A DNA stretch of 64,000 nucleotides from Verrucomicrobiaceae bacterium (GTDB taxonomy: Bacteria > Verrucomicrobiota > Verrucomicrobiia > Verrucomicrobiales > Akkermansiaceae), in assembly GCA_027484055.1 (NCBI GenBank), contig JAIXQH010000051.1, positions 62,001-126,000 on the forward strand, written 5' to 3'. Position 1 is the first letter of the stretch, and every line of letters begins with the position of its first letter. The translations under genes were made by a program, and so were the position numbers. The notes under the pieces are model-generated. The model searched no databases. It saw nothing but the letters and a program-made list of their open reading frames with translations, and was not told where the DNA came from. Shown one piece after another: positions 44,553 through 53,536 of the stretch.

Positions 44553-45550
44553 TAGGGTGCTGGAGTCGGCCCGGGTGAGGGAGTGGGAGCTGGGGTTGAA
44601 ACTGTGGCACCAGCGGTGAGAAGGGATTTGTAATTATCGCTCCATTCCTTGGACGAGGGGTGCTCCACATACTTTTGGAGGTGGGCAAGCATGCGGACTG
44701 CAGCACCCGTTTCGTCGCCGTGATGGTAGAGATCTTCTTCCATTTTCCATTCGAGCTTGGGCTGGGTCTCGGTGACAAATTTGATAGCCTCGGGAGATTT
44801 TCCTGGTGGGTAATTCTTATCTGCTTCGTCTTCACGATCCCGTGCTCCTTTGCCTTTTTTGGAATCATGCTTCTTGGACGGGGTAGCTTCTTGTTTGAGG
44901 CCCTCTTGGGTGATGTACTTGATCCACGTCCCGCGTAGCTCCTGAAGGTGCTCGGGGCTGCGATAGCGTGGGAGTAGGATATCTTCGTAGAGCTTGGCTA
45001 GGTCCAGAGGGGAGCCTGGCCATTTGGATTCTTTGGTGGTCTCGATGCTGTAGGCTTGGGCAAAGACAGAGGAGGTGGCTGACTGACCGAGGACGTCTGC
45101 GTAGGGGACGAATTTTTCGTAGTCACTGAAGATAGAATCCACGCATTGCTGGGCATCTGAGGCGAGGCGTGAGACATCGCTGTGTTTAGAATCCGCTTGG
45201 AGCGTGAGTATCAGCCAACGCAGCTGATACCGGAGCGAAAGGCGGAAGTCGGCACTGGCGAATTTATCAGATTCCTTGCGTTTCCATTCGCGGAACTCGG
45301 AGGAGTCTTTAAGTTTGTCCTTGAATTGCACTTTCTCGACACAATCGAGGTAGAGGCTCATGGCGGCTGCATCACTCTCGAGTGCGGAGCGGTAAGCGTC
45401 GATCGCGACCCGGAAGCGCGCATCATCCGCAGCGTCGGCTATTTTACGGAATTTCTCGAGATTTTCAAGTAGGCTCTCGCGATTGGAGTTCGAGAGCGGC
45501 TCGGCTTGGACGAAAAGTGCAGCACTGAGTAGGAAAATGGGGACTCGCAT
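44552..45550 (-). CDS. Secreted protein of unknown function, helix-rich
   Basis: A 332-residue protein with a signal peptide (FLLSAALFVQA). It is predicted helical, with a charged central segment (KKHDSKKGKGARDREDE) and a C-terminal Pro/Thr-rich tail (STPAPTPSPGPTPAP) that suggests a linker-type or cell-wall-proximal end. No domain family is recognised. It is translationally coupled to the DUF4250 gene by a TAATG overlap. It is divergent from the DegQ-type protease gene, starting 150 bp away, so a link to envelope quality control is possible but not shown. Confidence 0.7.
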   Translation of the reverse strand: MRVPIFLLSAALFVQAEPLSNSNRESLLENLEKFRKIADAADDARFRVAIDAYRSALESDAAAMSLYLDCVEKVQFKDKLKDSSEFREWKRKESDKFASADFRLSLRYQLRWLILTLQADSKHSDVSRLASDAQQCVDSIFSDYEKFVPYADVLGQSATSSVFAQAYSIETTKESKWPGSPLDLAKLYEDILLPRYRSPEHLQELRGTWIKYITQEGLKQEATPSKKHDSKKGKGARDREDEADKNYPPGKSPEAIKFVTETQPKLEWKMEEDLYHHGDETGAAVRMLAHLQKYVEHPSSKEWSDNYKSLLTAGATVSTPAPTPSPGPTPAP

Positions 45551-45700
45551 CTAGGGTGGGTGTAATGGGATGGGTGAAAAATAATCAGAATAAGAGCGAG
45601 ACGGAAGAGTGAAATGTGGGGTGGGTGAACTCCGTAGTTTCCACGCTTGGCGAAACGGGTGCAAACTGGCAGCTTTCTTTCGGGCCAGCCACCCCCATTT

Positions 45701-47218
45701 ATGACATTAGGATTTCGAAGATTATTGGCACTCGTTGCAGTGTTTGTGACGGCGTTTATCGTCGTCACTGGATTGAGAACGTGGAGATCGGGTATTTCGT
45801 TACGGAATCTGGTGCCGAGCATTTTCACAAAAAGTGAACAATTCAGGCCAGAATCTTACTCACTGCCAGATCAAGCGCCACTCGCCTTGGGGGATGTGGA
45901 GCTCCTCTCGCGACTCAATAATGAGTATGCAAAATTAACCGAGGCCGTGGTCCCCTCCGTGGTAAGCATCAATACAGAAGGCATCCGGAGTGAGGAGTTG
46001 TTCGACCCGTGGTATGGGGCACAAGTGAGAAACTACCCGACGAAGGGGCAAGGTTCCGGAGTCATCGTGACCCGCGAGGGGCACGTCATGACGAATAACC
46101 ACGTGGTGGAGGGGCAGGAAAAAATCCAAGTCATCCTTCACGGTGGGAAGACATATAACGCGCAGCTGGTAGGTGCAGACGCACTACTGGACATCGCCGT
46201 CCTAAAAATCGACTCGAATGAGACGTTCGTTCCCCTTCGGCTAGGCGACTCAAGCCAAGTAAAAGTCGGCCAGATCGTGCTGGCAGTAGGGAACCCATTT
46301 GGTCTTGGTGAAACGGTGACGCAGGGAATCATTTCCGCCAAAGAGCGCTCACTCGCCGACAACCAGCGGGATTTATTTCAAACGGATGCAGCGATCAACC
46401 CTGGAAATTCAGGTGGCCCGCTGGTGAACTTACGCGGCGAAATCATCGGGATCAACGTGGCGATTTTCTCGGTGGATAAACAAAATCCCGGCTTCCAAGG
46501 GGTGGGATTCTCGATTCCCGCGAACGACGTGAAAGACTCGCTGTTTCAAATTTTAAAACGCGGTCGCCCGATTCGTGGCTATCTTGGGATTTCCAAAATC
46601 CGTGAGGTGGATCCTACCGTGCGAGCGGTATTAGGCTACCAAGGAGAGTCGGGAGTGGCCCTGCTCAGCATCACTCCAGACTCCCCAGCACAGGCGGCCG
46701 GACTCCTCGCTGGAGACATCGTTCAATCCGTCAATGGGGTAAAAATCCTTGCAGCTGGGCAGCTACTCACCCTTGTCCAGCGAGCCAGTGTCGGGGAAGT
46801 GCTCACCATGGAAGTGTGGCGCAAGGGGGAGGTGCTCCAGTTGAAGGCGACGATCGTCGAGAGTGGCACGGCGACCCTGAGTCCGGCGGCGAAAGAGCCC
46901 ATGAAACTCGGTAAAACCCGAGATCCAGAGTCGATTTTGCGGGCACTCGGCATCCAAGTGCGTGACTTGGTCCTCGGTGAGCAGCAACTGGGATACCGGG
47001 GCGTCCTCGTCACGGGCCTTGTAAAAAACGGGCTAGGTGCCGAACACCTGCAAGCGGGTGACCTCATCGTCGCGGTGAACAATGCTGCAATTCACAACGC
47101 TCGTGAGTTTTTCAGCAATCTGGCCGCCTCCGCAGCGGTTCAAGATACGAGTTTGCAATTAATTCGCGGCAACCAAGGTATCACTGTCACGATTCCTGCT
47201 TTCCCTCGTGAACCGTAA
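45701..47218 (+). CDS. degQ: DegP/DegQ-family periplasmic serine protease with two PDZ domains
   Basis: A 505-residue HtrA-type protease from the ATG at 45701 (MTLGFRRLLALVAVF). The catalytic triad is His134 (TNNHVVEG), Asp164 (LLDIAVLK) and Ser237 (GNSGGPL). An N-terminal helix anchors or exports it. Two PDZ modules follow (about 305-400 and 410-500; SPAQAAGLLAGDIVQSVNG and GLGAEHLQAGDLIVAVNN). It degrades or holds misfolded envelope proteins. The second PDZ domain is less typical than the first. It is followed closely by an OmpA-type gene (33 bp), likely the same operon. Confidence 0.9.
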   Translation: MTLGFRRLLALVAVFVTAFIVVTGLRTWRSGISLRNLVPSIFTKSEQFRPESYSLPDQAPLALGDVELLSRLNNEYAKLTEAVVPSVVSINTEGIRSEELFDPWYGAQVRNYPTKGQGSGVIVTREGHVMTNNHVVEGQEKIQVILHGGKTYNAQLVGADALLDIAVLKIDSNETFVPLRLGDSSQVKVGQIVLAVGNPFGLGETVTQGIISAKERSLADNQRDLFQTDAAINPGNSGGPLVNLRGEIIGINVAIFSVDKQNPGFQGVGFSIPANDVKDSLFQILKRGRPIRGYLGISKIREVDPTVRAVLGYQGESGVALLSITPDSPAQAAGLLAGDIVQSVNGVKILAAGQLLTLVQRASVGEVLTMEVWRKGEVLQLKATIVESGTATLSPAAKEPMKLGKTRDPESILRALGIQVRDLVLGEQQLGYRGVLVTGLVKNGLGAEHLQAGDLIVAVNNAAIHNAREFFSNLAASAAVQDTSLQLIRGNQGITVTIPAFPREP

Positions 47219-47251
47219 GAAGTTCTGTCCATCTCCCGTTTTTCAATCACC

Positions 47252-48571
47252 ATGCAACGTTCCAAGGCACCGCTTTTTTTCCTAGGGCTATCCGCCGTCA
47301 TCGCCCTGTCAGCACTCGCGCTTCTCTTCTTCCGCCCCGGTGTAAAAACCAAACAGACAGCAGCGGCGAGCGCCATGGAGTCACCCATAGAAGCGCCACA
47401 AGTGACCAAGGCTCCAGATGCCTCCGCAGCGCTTCCAGAAGATACCCCACTCACTTTGGACACGCTTGCTCCAGCACTCGGCGCAAGCGATCCCGCTCAA
47501 CTCATGGCCGAAATCGGCAAAGCCTTTGAAATGGGAGACATCTCCAAGGTCGCCCGCCTCATCGGCAAGGACGCCTTTTCCCCAGAATCCCTCGCTCAAC
47601 TGCAAGCACTCGCTGGTAAACCCATCCGCTTCCAAGCTCTGAACGGTATTCGTGAAGTGGGTGAGCTTGAGCTAAATCAGCGGTCACGATGGATCCTCAC
47701 GCTCGATGGCTCAGGCGGCGAAAGCCGTCAAATACTCCTAGACCTCCGCAAGGTCGCTGACAAATGGTCCGTCGATCACTTCAGTTTTCTGCCTCGCCCA
47801 AGCGACCCCGTGCCCCAGGTCCACACCCCGGATTCACTCGAAGTGGCAGACGCATTTCTTCAAGCTGTTCTAAAGCAGAACTTCGAATTGGCGAACACCC
47901 TCGTAGACCCGAAAACCGTCTCCGACGCCAAAATCGCCGGGCTGTGTATCCTTTTTGAAGAAGGCGGCTATCAACTCCGCAAGTCCAAGCCCCTTCGCGC
48001 CATGTTCAACCGCCAAGACACTACCGGCTACCTCGCTAACCTGGAGACCACCAATGCCAGCCAAGCTGCTCAATTTGCCATCACCCTCCAACAAGCCCCA
48101 GCCCCCTCTGCGAAATGGATCGTCACCGAAATCAACCTCGACCAACTCCTCGCCGACTACGCCAGTCGCATCGCCGGCGGCGACATCTACTACACCCCAT
48201 TGGTGAAAAACCCCGCTGGCGGCGACACCCTCGCCCTTTATTTTGAATTCAACGAAGACGTCATGAACCCGCGCACCCGCCGCCAACTCGAAATCGTCAC
48301 CTTGATCTTGAAATCTGATCCTGGGAAAAAAATCACTCTCAGCGGCCACGCCGATTCTCTCGGCACTAAGGACTACAACAACCATCTCTCCGCTCGCCGG
48401 GCCGATGTCGTCCGTGATTTCCTCATCAAAGCCGGCGTCAGCACCACCCAGATTGTCACCCTCGCCAAGGGCGATAGCCAACCCCGCCGTCCCAACCTCA
48501 CCGAAGCCGGCGCCGACAACCCAGAAGGCCGCCGCGCCAACCGCCGCACGGAGATCTATTTAGACTTCTGA
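47252..48571 (+). CDS. Envelope protein with C-terminal OmpA-like peptidoglycan-binding domain
   Basis: A 439-residue protein with an N-terminal membrane anchor (FFLGLSAVIALSALALLFF). The C-terminal ~125 residues are an OmpA-like domain: LALYFEFNEDVMNPRT, ITLSGHADSLGTKDYNN, HLSARRADVVRDFL and GRRANRRTEIYL. The signature D and R that contact diaminopimelate are present in this stretch. The middle 250 residues are not recognised. It probably tethers the inner membrane to the cell wall. It lies 33 bp after the DegQ-type gene. Confidence 0.85.
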   Translation: MQRSKAPLFFLGLSAVIALSALALLFFRPGVKTKQTAAASAMESPIEAPQVTKAPDASAALPEDTPLTLDTLAPALGASDPAQLMAEIGKAFEMGDISKVARLIGKDAFSPESLAQLQALAGKPIRFQALNGIREVGELELNQRSRWILTLDGSGGESRQILLDLRKVADKWSVDHFSFLPRPSDPVPQVHTPDSLEVADAFLQAVLKQNFELANTLVDPKTVSDAKIAGLCILFEEGGYQLRKSKPLRAMFNRQDTTGYLANLETTNASQAAQFAITLQQAPAPSAKWIVTEINLDQLLADYASRIAGGDIYYTPLVKNPAGGDTLALYFEFNEDVMNPRTRRQLEIVTLILKSDPGKKITLSGHADSLGTKDYNNHLSARRADVVRDFLIKAGVSTTQIVTLAKGDSQPRRPNLTEAGADNPEGRRANRRTEIYLDF

Positions 48572-49042
48572 TAAGACTGACTATAACTTATAGATTTAGT
48601 TCACCAAGGGTGACGAAATGATAGTTATATAAATACGATATTATAGACCCTTTGCGCAGAGGCTCTAGTGCATTTGATCGGGGTCGGGCATACCAGCCCC
48701 AACAATCCACTTGCGCACACGGACGTTTGGTAAACTCTCAAAGCTTGGTACAAAGGCGCACTTTGGAGTCCACTCGGGTCTCGGATCAGCTAAGAAAGCG
48801 ACATGAGCCTAGATAAAAACAGCATTTTGGGCATTCGGTCGCCAGTGTTAGCGGGTTTAGGGGGCAATTATCAGACCGTAAGCGTGAAAAATGAAATTTT
48901 TTATCGAATGCCGAGCCCGTTCTTCTGCGGTGCTCTGCCCCAAGAGCCGGAAAAGCTTATGTGCGTAAGGAGAAAGCGGTTTTCAATGGATACAATCAGG
49001 TGATATATCTGGCAAATACACCCCGATTATTGGGATACAATG

Positions 49043-49081
49043 ATGTAGTCATTTGTAGTATTGTAAGTAAAATGACTACAT
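49043..49081. promoter_or_regulatory. Perfect 12-bp inverted repeat (possible operator)
   Basis: ATGTAGTCATTT and AAATGACTACAT are perfect reverse complements separated by 15 bases, about 80 bp upstream of the DUF4114 gene start. Without a T-run it is unlikely to be a terminator. It could bind a dimeric regulator or form an mRNA hairpin. Confidence 0.5.
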
Positions 49082-49097
49082 ACACTAAAGCATAACT

Positions 49098-49116
49098 CAT
49101 CAAATTAAATTTGATG
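49098..49116. promoter_or_regulatory. 9-bp palindrome with single central base (possible operator)
   Basis: CATCAAATT-A-AATTTGATG is a perfect palindrome centred at 49107, about 47 bp before the DUF4114 gene start. Its place, near where a promoter would be, makes a repressor site plausible. Confidence 0.45.
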
Positions 49117-49162
49117 AAAAATATATCTTGCTAGCTGGGTCGGCTTCTGGAAACAGTCCCGC

Positions 49163-50155
49163 ATGTCCCCCAAGAACATGCTTACCCCCGTCGTTGTGTT
49201 TGCCCTGTCACTCACTGCATTCGCCCAAGAGAAAAGTGATGTGCAGTCCGCTGCACGCCCGTATGATCTTGATATCGTTGGCCCAGTCTTGATCGCAGGA
49301 TCTGACGAAGCTTCAAAACAGTTTCAATACGAAACAATGCCAAACCTGCTTGAGTATTCGAAAAAATACTTCTCAGACGGCCAAGGATACCGCGACGAGG
49401 CGGAGATCGCGGAGATGTCAGAAAAGGAACGCGACATCAAAGAATCCGAAAAAGCGAAACAAGAGAGCTATGAGAAGATGCAATCTGTCGAGGCAAAAGC
49501 TGTGGAAGCTAAAGACTACGCCGAAGCCGCTGAAGCCAAAGAAGGAAAAGAGATATCTGGTTTCAAACCTGTGAAGAATGGATCGGCCACCTTCCTCGAC
49601 CCATCCAAGCTCGTGCTCGGTGCGGATTATGCAGCCCGTGCCTACTTCCTGGGTGAAAACTCAAAATTCAGCAACACCCTCGGGATCTCGACCACCGGTG
49701 GCAGCCCTTTCAGCAAGGACGCCGCTTTGATCTTCCCAGATGCCACAAGCCCGGATGCCTATCAAAAACCGTATCGCAATGATTCAACTCCACTGCTCGC
49801 TGGTGACTTCGTGGAGCTTGGAAAGTTTCAAAAAGGCACACAGCTTGATTTTTTCCTCATTGCAAACGGAGGTGAAAAGGCTCAAGGCTATTTCTCCACA
49901 GACAGCAGTCTGAATGAGGATGGCATGCGCCACGCTGTGGTCATGGCCTTGGACGGTTCGCCATACTTGCTCATTGGATTCAACGATATCATGAAGGGTG
50001 GAGACAAGGGCTTTGACAACCTCGTGTTCGCCCTCGACATCGGTATGGAAAACATGAAACTCCTCACTGGCGGCCTAGGTGCACCTGAGCCATCACTTGC
50101 GGCAGGTGGCATTTTAGCACTTTGCACGATCTTCGGTCGCAAGCGTCGCCGTTAA
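49163..50155 (+). CDS. Secreted DUF4114 protein with PEP-CTERM-like tail
   Basis: A 330-residue protein with a signal peptide (LTPVVVFALSLTAFA). A Lys/Glu/Ala-rich coiled-coil stretch spans about 90-135. Residues 200-300 form a DUF4114 domain: LDFFLIANGG, NEDGMRHAVVMAL, LLIGFNDIMKGGDKGFDNLVFAL, with the acidic Asp/Asn pattern of a likely calcium site. The tail APEPSLAAGGILALCTIFGRKRRR is a sorting signal of the PEP-CTERM type, cut by exosortase. Surface or matrix function is inferred. It is preceded by a large upstream region with two inverted repeats and followed by a strong terminator at 50186. Confidence 0.8.
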   Translation: MSPKNMLTPVVVFALSLTAFAQEKSDVQSAARPYDLDIVGPVLIAGSDEASKQFQYETMPNLLEYSKKYFSDGQGYRDEAEIAEMSEKERDIKESEKAKQESYEKMQSVEAKAVEAKDYAEAAEAKEGKEISGFKPVKNGSATFLDPSKLVLGADYAARAYFLGENSKFSNTLGISTTGGSPFSKDAALIFPDATSPDAYQKPYRNDSTPLLAGDFVELGKFQKGTQLDFFLIANGGEKAQGYFSTDSSLNEDGMRHAVVMALDGSPYLLIGFNDIMKGGDKGFDNLVFALDIGMENMKLLTGGLGAPEPSLAAGGILALCTIFGRKRRR

Positions 50156-50185
50156 TTTGCATAGAATCATTCTTCGTTAACACCC

Positions 50186-50222
50186 AAGCCGGCCCGCATG
50201 AAAATGCAGGCCGGCTTTTTTT
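50186..50222 (+). terminator. Rho-independent terminator of the DUF4114 gene
   Basis: AAGCCGGCC pairs with GGCCGGCTT, with the inner stem GCAT/ATGC and a GAAA tetraloop, followed by seven T residues. It is 30 bp after the stop and also faces the 3' end of the opposing TauE gene. Confidence 0.88.
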
Positions 50223-50231
50223 ACACCCACC

Positions 50232-50999
50232 CTAGTTAAACTGTCGGTAGAACGAGATGGCAGAGATACCGAAACCGATGGCGAGCACCAAGCGGCGGAC
50301 CCAAATCTGGGGGATTTTCTGAGAATAATAGGAACCAAGGTAGTAGCCAATGATGGCACCCAGCGTCATGATCCCGACTTTCGGCCAATCCACCAGACCG
50401 CGGACGATGAACATCACGGCGGCGACGACGTTGATCAGTGAGCCTAGTAGGTTTTTCAACGCATTCATCTGGTGAATGTCCCGCAGGCCGATGAAGCCGA
50501 GGGTGGCGAGCATCAGAATGCCGATGCCCGCACCGAAAAAACCGCCGTAAATGGCCACTAGAAATTGAAAGAGAATCGCCCAGCCGATGCGAGGTGCGCC
50601 CTCCTGCTCAGTCGCGGAGTGCTGAACGACCCTCGCGACTAAGCCCTGGGCGAGAAAAATGAGTGTCGCAAACAGAATCAGAAACGGCACCAAGCGGCTG
50701 AAAAGTTCGTTTCCGGTGATAGTCAGGAGCCAGCTCCCGACGAGTCCACCCACTAAACTGACTGGGACAAAGCGCCAGAGCCAGTGGCGGATCGAGGCGA
50801 AATGTTTCCGAAAACCATACACCGAGCCACTGGTGCCAAAAACGAGGGCGACAGTGCTCGTGGCATTTGCGACCACTGGCAGAGTGCCGATGGCGAGCAG
50901 CGTCGGAAATGTCAGGATGGTGCCACCACCCGCCACGGCGTTGATGGCTCCGGCGGCGGCGGCGGCACAGAGTAGGGATAAAATTTCAGTTGCTGTCAC
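50232..50999 (-). CDS. TauE/SafE family sulfite/anion exporter
   Basis: A 255-residue integral membrane protein with about eight helices. The two TauE/SafE repeats are visible: AGAINAVAGGGTILTFPTLL in the first half and YGGFFGAGIGILMLATLGF in the second. These transporters move organosulfonate-derived sulfite, sulfoacetate or similar anions. Nothing adjacent points to a sulfur pathway, so the substrate is unknown. Confidence 0.87.
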   Translation of the reverse strand: MTATEILSLLCAAAAAGAINAVAGGGTILTFPTLLAIGTLPVVANATSTVALVFGTSGSVYGFRKHFASIRHWLWRFVPVSLVGGLVGSWLLTITGNELFSRLVPFLILFATLIFLAQGLVARVVQHSATEQEGAPRIGWAILFQFLVAIYGGFFGAGIGILMLATLGFIGLRDIHQMNALKNLLGSLINVVAAVMFIVRGLVDWPKVGIMTLGAIIGYYLGSYYSQKIPQIWVRRLVLAIGFGISAISFYRQFN

Positions 51000-51219
51000 G
51001 GCGCACAGGTCAGAGTCGGTTGAGAAAATGATTTCAGCCTAGATGTAGGCTTGCGTGCAGTCACGCAGACACGCGGTAGAGTGCAATCCTCAATGAGATG
51101 CCGCGAAGGTTTTTTTGACCCTCTAGGACTCGGACTTACTCCGCCTCACCCCACGATGTCGCATGGCCACTAGAAATAGTGTTGGCATTATTCCTAGTTA
51201 CACAAATAATCGATTCCTC

Positions 51220-51858
51220 ATGAAATTACATCATATCCTGTCCGCGCTTTTTGCTTTCACCCTTCTGCCACTCACTGCGGCGGAAGATGGATTCACGCCG
51301 CTCTTTGACGGTAAAACGATGACCGGTTGGAAGAACGCTTACGACTGGGGCAAGATCGAAGTGGTAAACGGCGAGATTCATCTCACGGGTGAAAAGAAAT
51401 TTTTTGTCGTCACGGAGAAGACTTACAGTGACTTCATCTTTGAGGGCGACATCCTGCTTCCTCCGGAAAAGGCGAACAGCGGCTTCATGTTTCGGGCTCA
51501 CGTGGAGCCGAACAAGGTCTTTGGCTACCAAGCCGAGGTCGATGGTGATGCGAAGCGTAAGTGGTCCGGCGGTTTCTATGATGAAGGCCGCCGCCTCTGG
51601 TTCATCAGCCCGATTAAAGGGAACAAAGAAAGTGAAGATGCATTCCGCGCCCGTGCGGGGGATGCTTTGAAGCGGAATGACTGGAACACCTATCGAATCA
51701 CTTGCCAGGGGCACAAAATTAAGATCGAAATCAACGGAGTCGTGACCAGTGAGGTGGAAGATAGCATGGACGCCAGTGGAGTCATCGGCATCCAGCATCA
51801 CGGCGAAAAAGGCGCGACCTACAAGTTTCGGAATCTGCGGATTAAAGAACTGAAGTGA
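51220..51858 (+). CDS. Secreted DUF1080 (3-keto-disaccharide hydrolase-type) protein, second copy
   Basis: A 212-residue protein from the ATG at 51220 (MKLHHILSALFAFTL, a signal peptide). The DUF1080 domain fills the rest: DGFTPLFDGKTMTGWKNAY, FEGDILLPPEKANSGFMFRAH, WNTYRITCQGHKIKIEINGV and ASGVIGIQHHGEKGATYKFRN. It is a different subtype from the copy at 20832 and lacks the Pro-rich linker. It is likely a secreted glycan-acting or glycan-binding protein. It stands alone on its strand. Confidence 0.87.
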   Translation: MKLHHILSALFAFTLLPLTAAEDGFTPLFDGKTMTGWKNAYDWGKIEVVNGEIHLTGEKKFFVVTEKTYSDFIFEGDILLPPEKANSGFMFRAHVEPNKVFGYQAEVDGDAKRKWSGGFYDEGRRLWFISPIKGNKESEDAFRARAGDALKRNDWNTYRITCQGHKIKIEINGVVTSEVEDSMDASGVIGIQHHGEKGATYKFRNLRIKELK

Positions 51859-52001
51859 CCCAACCTCCCTTCGGCTAGGGAAGAGTATCAAAATCGACCC
51901 CACCGGCATCACTCGTGGTGGTTTGTGAAACTTTGCTGGGTGCCACGGTGATGTCGATTTATGGCCTATCAAAGAAGATAGGCATATCTAGATCCAAGCT
52001 C

Positions 52002-52943
52002 TTAGAACTTCTGCTTCCACACGATCCCTGTGAAGGAGGTCGCATCTACGTCAGATGATGTAAATGGATTTCCCTGGTCGTCTTCAATGGCGATGGATCC
52101 GCCGACTCTGGCACCGGTATAGATTGAAAGTTCTGAGGATTTTGAAATCGTATAACTGGCGCCCAGATAGATAGGGATACCCTCTTCCTCGCCGATATAG
52201 TTATCGGTAAAGTTAGTGTCCGCGCGGCGGAAACGAAGCCTCTCGTAGCGTGAGCCGAGTGAGAGTCTCCAGTCGTCTGAGACTTGCCAATTCAAACTCA
52301 GGCCGGGTCCTTGGCTGGCACCCAACCCGCGGCCGGTTTCGAGCTTTAAGCTGTCGGTGATTTTCCATTGGATCAGTAAAATTGGGAAAATGCTGGTATC
52401 ATCTTCAATTTGCGAAATCACACCAAACCCTGGGCCTAAGGTGAGGCGATCCCCGAAGCGATACGATACACCACCGAGAAATCCACCGGTGATGCTCTCC
52501 GAGACATCGGCTCCACTCTCCGCAGCGCTACGAAGGGTCGGAATGGCGATGAGGCCCCACGCACCCGTGAGTGACCACCGGATCGGTAAGCCTACATTCA
52601 CCGAATGCACATCAGACCAAGGATCACCTGCAGCGGCGTTGAAATCGTAGCCATCATACCCATACTCAAGGGAAAGACCGATAGTGCGGCGACGATCATA
52701 GACCCGAGTGAAGTCTGCACTGAGGTTGGCGCGGTTGACGGAGTAAGTGCCGCCACCATCGAAGTCAGATTCTTGCTGTGAAAGGAATCCGGCCTGAAAG
52801 GAGCTTTCCCAAGAGGGACTCGTATTACTAGAATTACTCGCTTGCCCCAGGATAGCAGCGGTGTCAGCGCCAGCAACGGCGGAAGACGGACTCAGTAAGG
52901 CTGTGAAAAACAACCAAGTGGCGGATTTTGAAAATGGGGTCAT
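52002..52943 (-). CDS. Outer-membrane beta-barrel protein (DUF6268-like)
   Basis: A 313-residue protein with a signal peptide (LFFTALLSPSSAVAGA) and alternating amphipathic strands, for example SLEYGYDGYDFN, GGVSYRFGDRLTLGPGFGVI, WQVSDDWRLSLGSRYERL and YLGASYTISKSSELSIYTG, ending WKQKF, an aromatic C-terminus suitable for beta-barrel assembly. The layout matches DUF6268-type outer-membrane proteins of verrucomicrobia and planctomycetes, whose role is unknown. Confidence 0.72.
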   Translation of the reverse strand: MTPFSKSATWLFFTALLSPSSAVAGADTAAILGQASNSSNTSPSWESSFQAGFLSQQESDFDGGGTYSVNRANLSADFTRVYDRRRTIGLSLEYGYDGYDFNAAAGDPWSDVHSVNVGLPIRWSLTGAWGLIAIPTLRSAAESGADVSESITGGFLGGVSYRFGDRLTLGPGFGVISQIEDDTSIFPILLIQWKITDSLKLETGRGLGASQGPGLSLNWQVSDDWRLSLGSRYERLRFRRADTNFTDNYIGEEEGIPIYLGASYTISKSSELSIYTGARVGGSIAIEDDQGNPFTSSDVDATSFTGIVWKQKF

Positions 52944-53218
52944 ATGGGAGCGGAAGGATTTGTAAATACCGTCCCGAGCTTGAGCCGACTGCCCAGCGGA
53001 GTCGAGTCATTGGTTTAGATTTCGCCGTGGTTTCATAATGCACCTTTTAGGAGCTGGGAAGGCCGACTGGGCCCTATGCCCGATAATGAATCTTGGTTTT
53101 CAGCGAATCTGGAAGCGCCCGTTGCCCTCGCCCCCTCACTGCGGATGAGAAGATCATGCGGTGGAATGACGTGAAGAGGTTGGTTCAGGCGATTCGCTTG
53201 TAGGCAAGCTACTGCTGC
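52944..53218. other. Intergenic region between outer-membrane gene and higA
   Basis: A 275-bp stretch with no accepted gene. A short plus-strand frame just before 53200 reads TADEKIMRWNDVKRLVQAI and then stops, suggesting the decayed 3' end of a lost gene. No RNA gene or terminator was identified. Confidence 0.4.
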
Positions 53219-53524
53219 TCAAACTACCAAGGGCTGTACACGAGCGCGGATACTCTTGGCCCGCTCGAATTGGACCAAGCGCAGATCGTAACGCGTCTGG
53301 AGATTGATCCAGAACTGCGGATCCATGTTGAAAAACGTGCCAAGTGTAAATGCCACCTCTGCGGTGATCGCCCGCTTTCCCTTGATGATCTCATTGATGC
53401 TCGAGCGCGGAATCCCGGTACGGCGGGCAAGCTCGCTTTGGCTGAGCTGATGGGCGTCGAGAAATTCCTCTTTGAGCAGGCGGCCAGGCGTGGCGGCGAG
53501 AATGGCTTTTTGTTCGCGGGTCAT
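53219..53524 (-). CDS. higA: HigA-type antitoxin (XRE family)
   Basis: A 101-residue DNA-binding antitoxin. The helix-turn-helix is well defined (LSQSELARRTGIPRSSINEIIKGKRAITAEVAF), and the rest (LGTFFNMDPQFWINLQTRYDL) matches HigA of HigBA modules. It neutralises the ribosome-dependent mRNA interferase HigB and represses the operon. The gene follows higB by 12 bp, in the higBA order with toxin first, typical of this family. Confidence 0.92.
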   Translation of the reverse strand: MTREQKAILAATPGRLLKEEFLDAHQLSQSELARRTGIPRSSINEIIKGKRAITAEVAFTLGTFFNMDPQFWINLQTRYDLRLVQFERAKSIRARVQPLVV

Positions 53525-53536
53525 GGCGGAGGGTGG

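Larger units (their letters stand above)
48572..49162. other. Long intergenic region upstream of the DUF4114 gene
   Basis: A 591-bp A+T-rich interval with no gene that I accept; a 66-codon frame at 48803-49003 has no signal, family or ribosome-binding support. The promoter-proximal end carries two inverted repeats, listed separately. It may include a leader or small RNA, which cannot be decided by eye. Confidence 0.6.

Noticed and set aside
47870-48481. 203-codon frame opposite the OmpA-type gene
   Set aside because: Antisense shadow of a well-supported coding region.
48803-49003. 66-codon frame in the 48.6-49.2 kb interval
   Set aside because: No ribosome-binding site, signal or family; probably chance.
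51964-51983. Hairpin GCCTATC/GATAGGC near the end of the outer-membrane gene
   Set aside because: No T-run follows and the position is inside or at the edge of the intergenic stretch; not enough for a terminator call.
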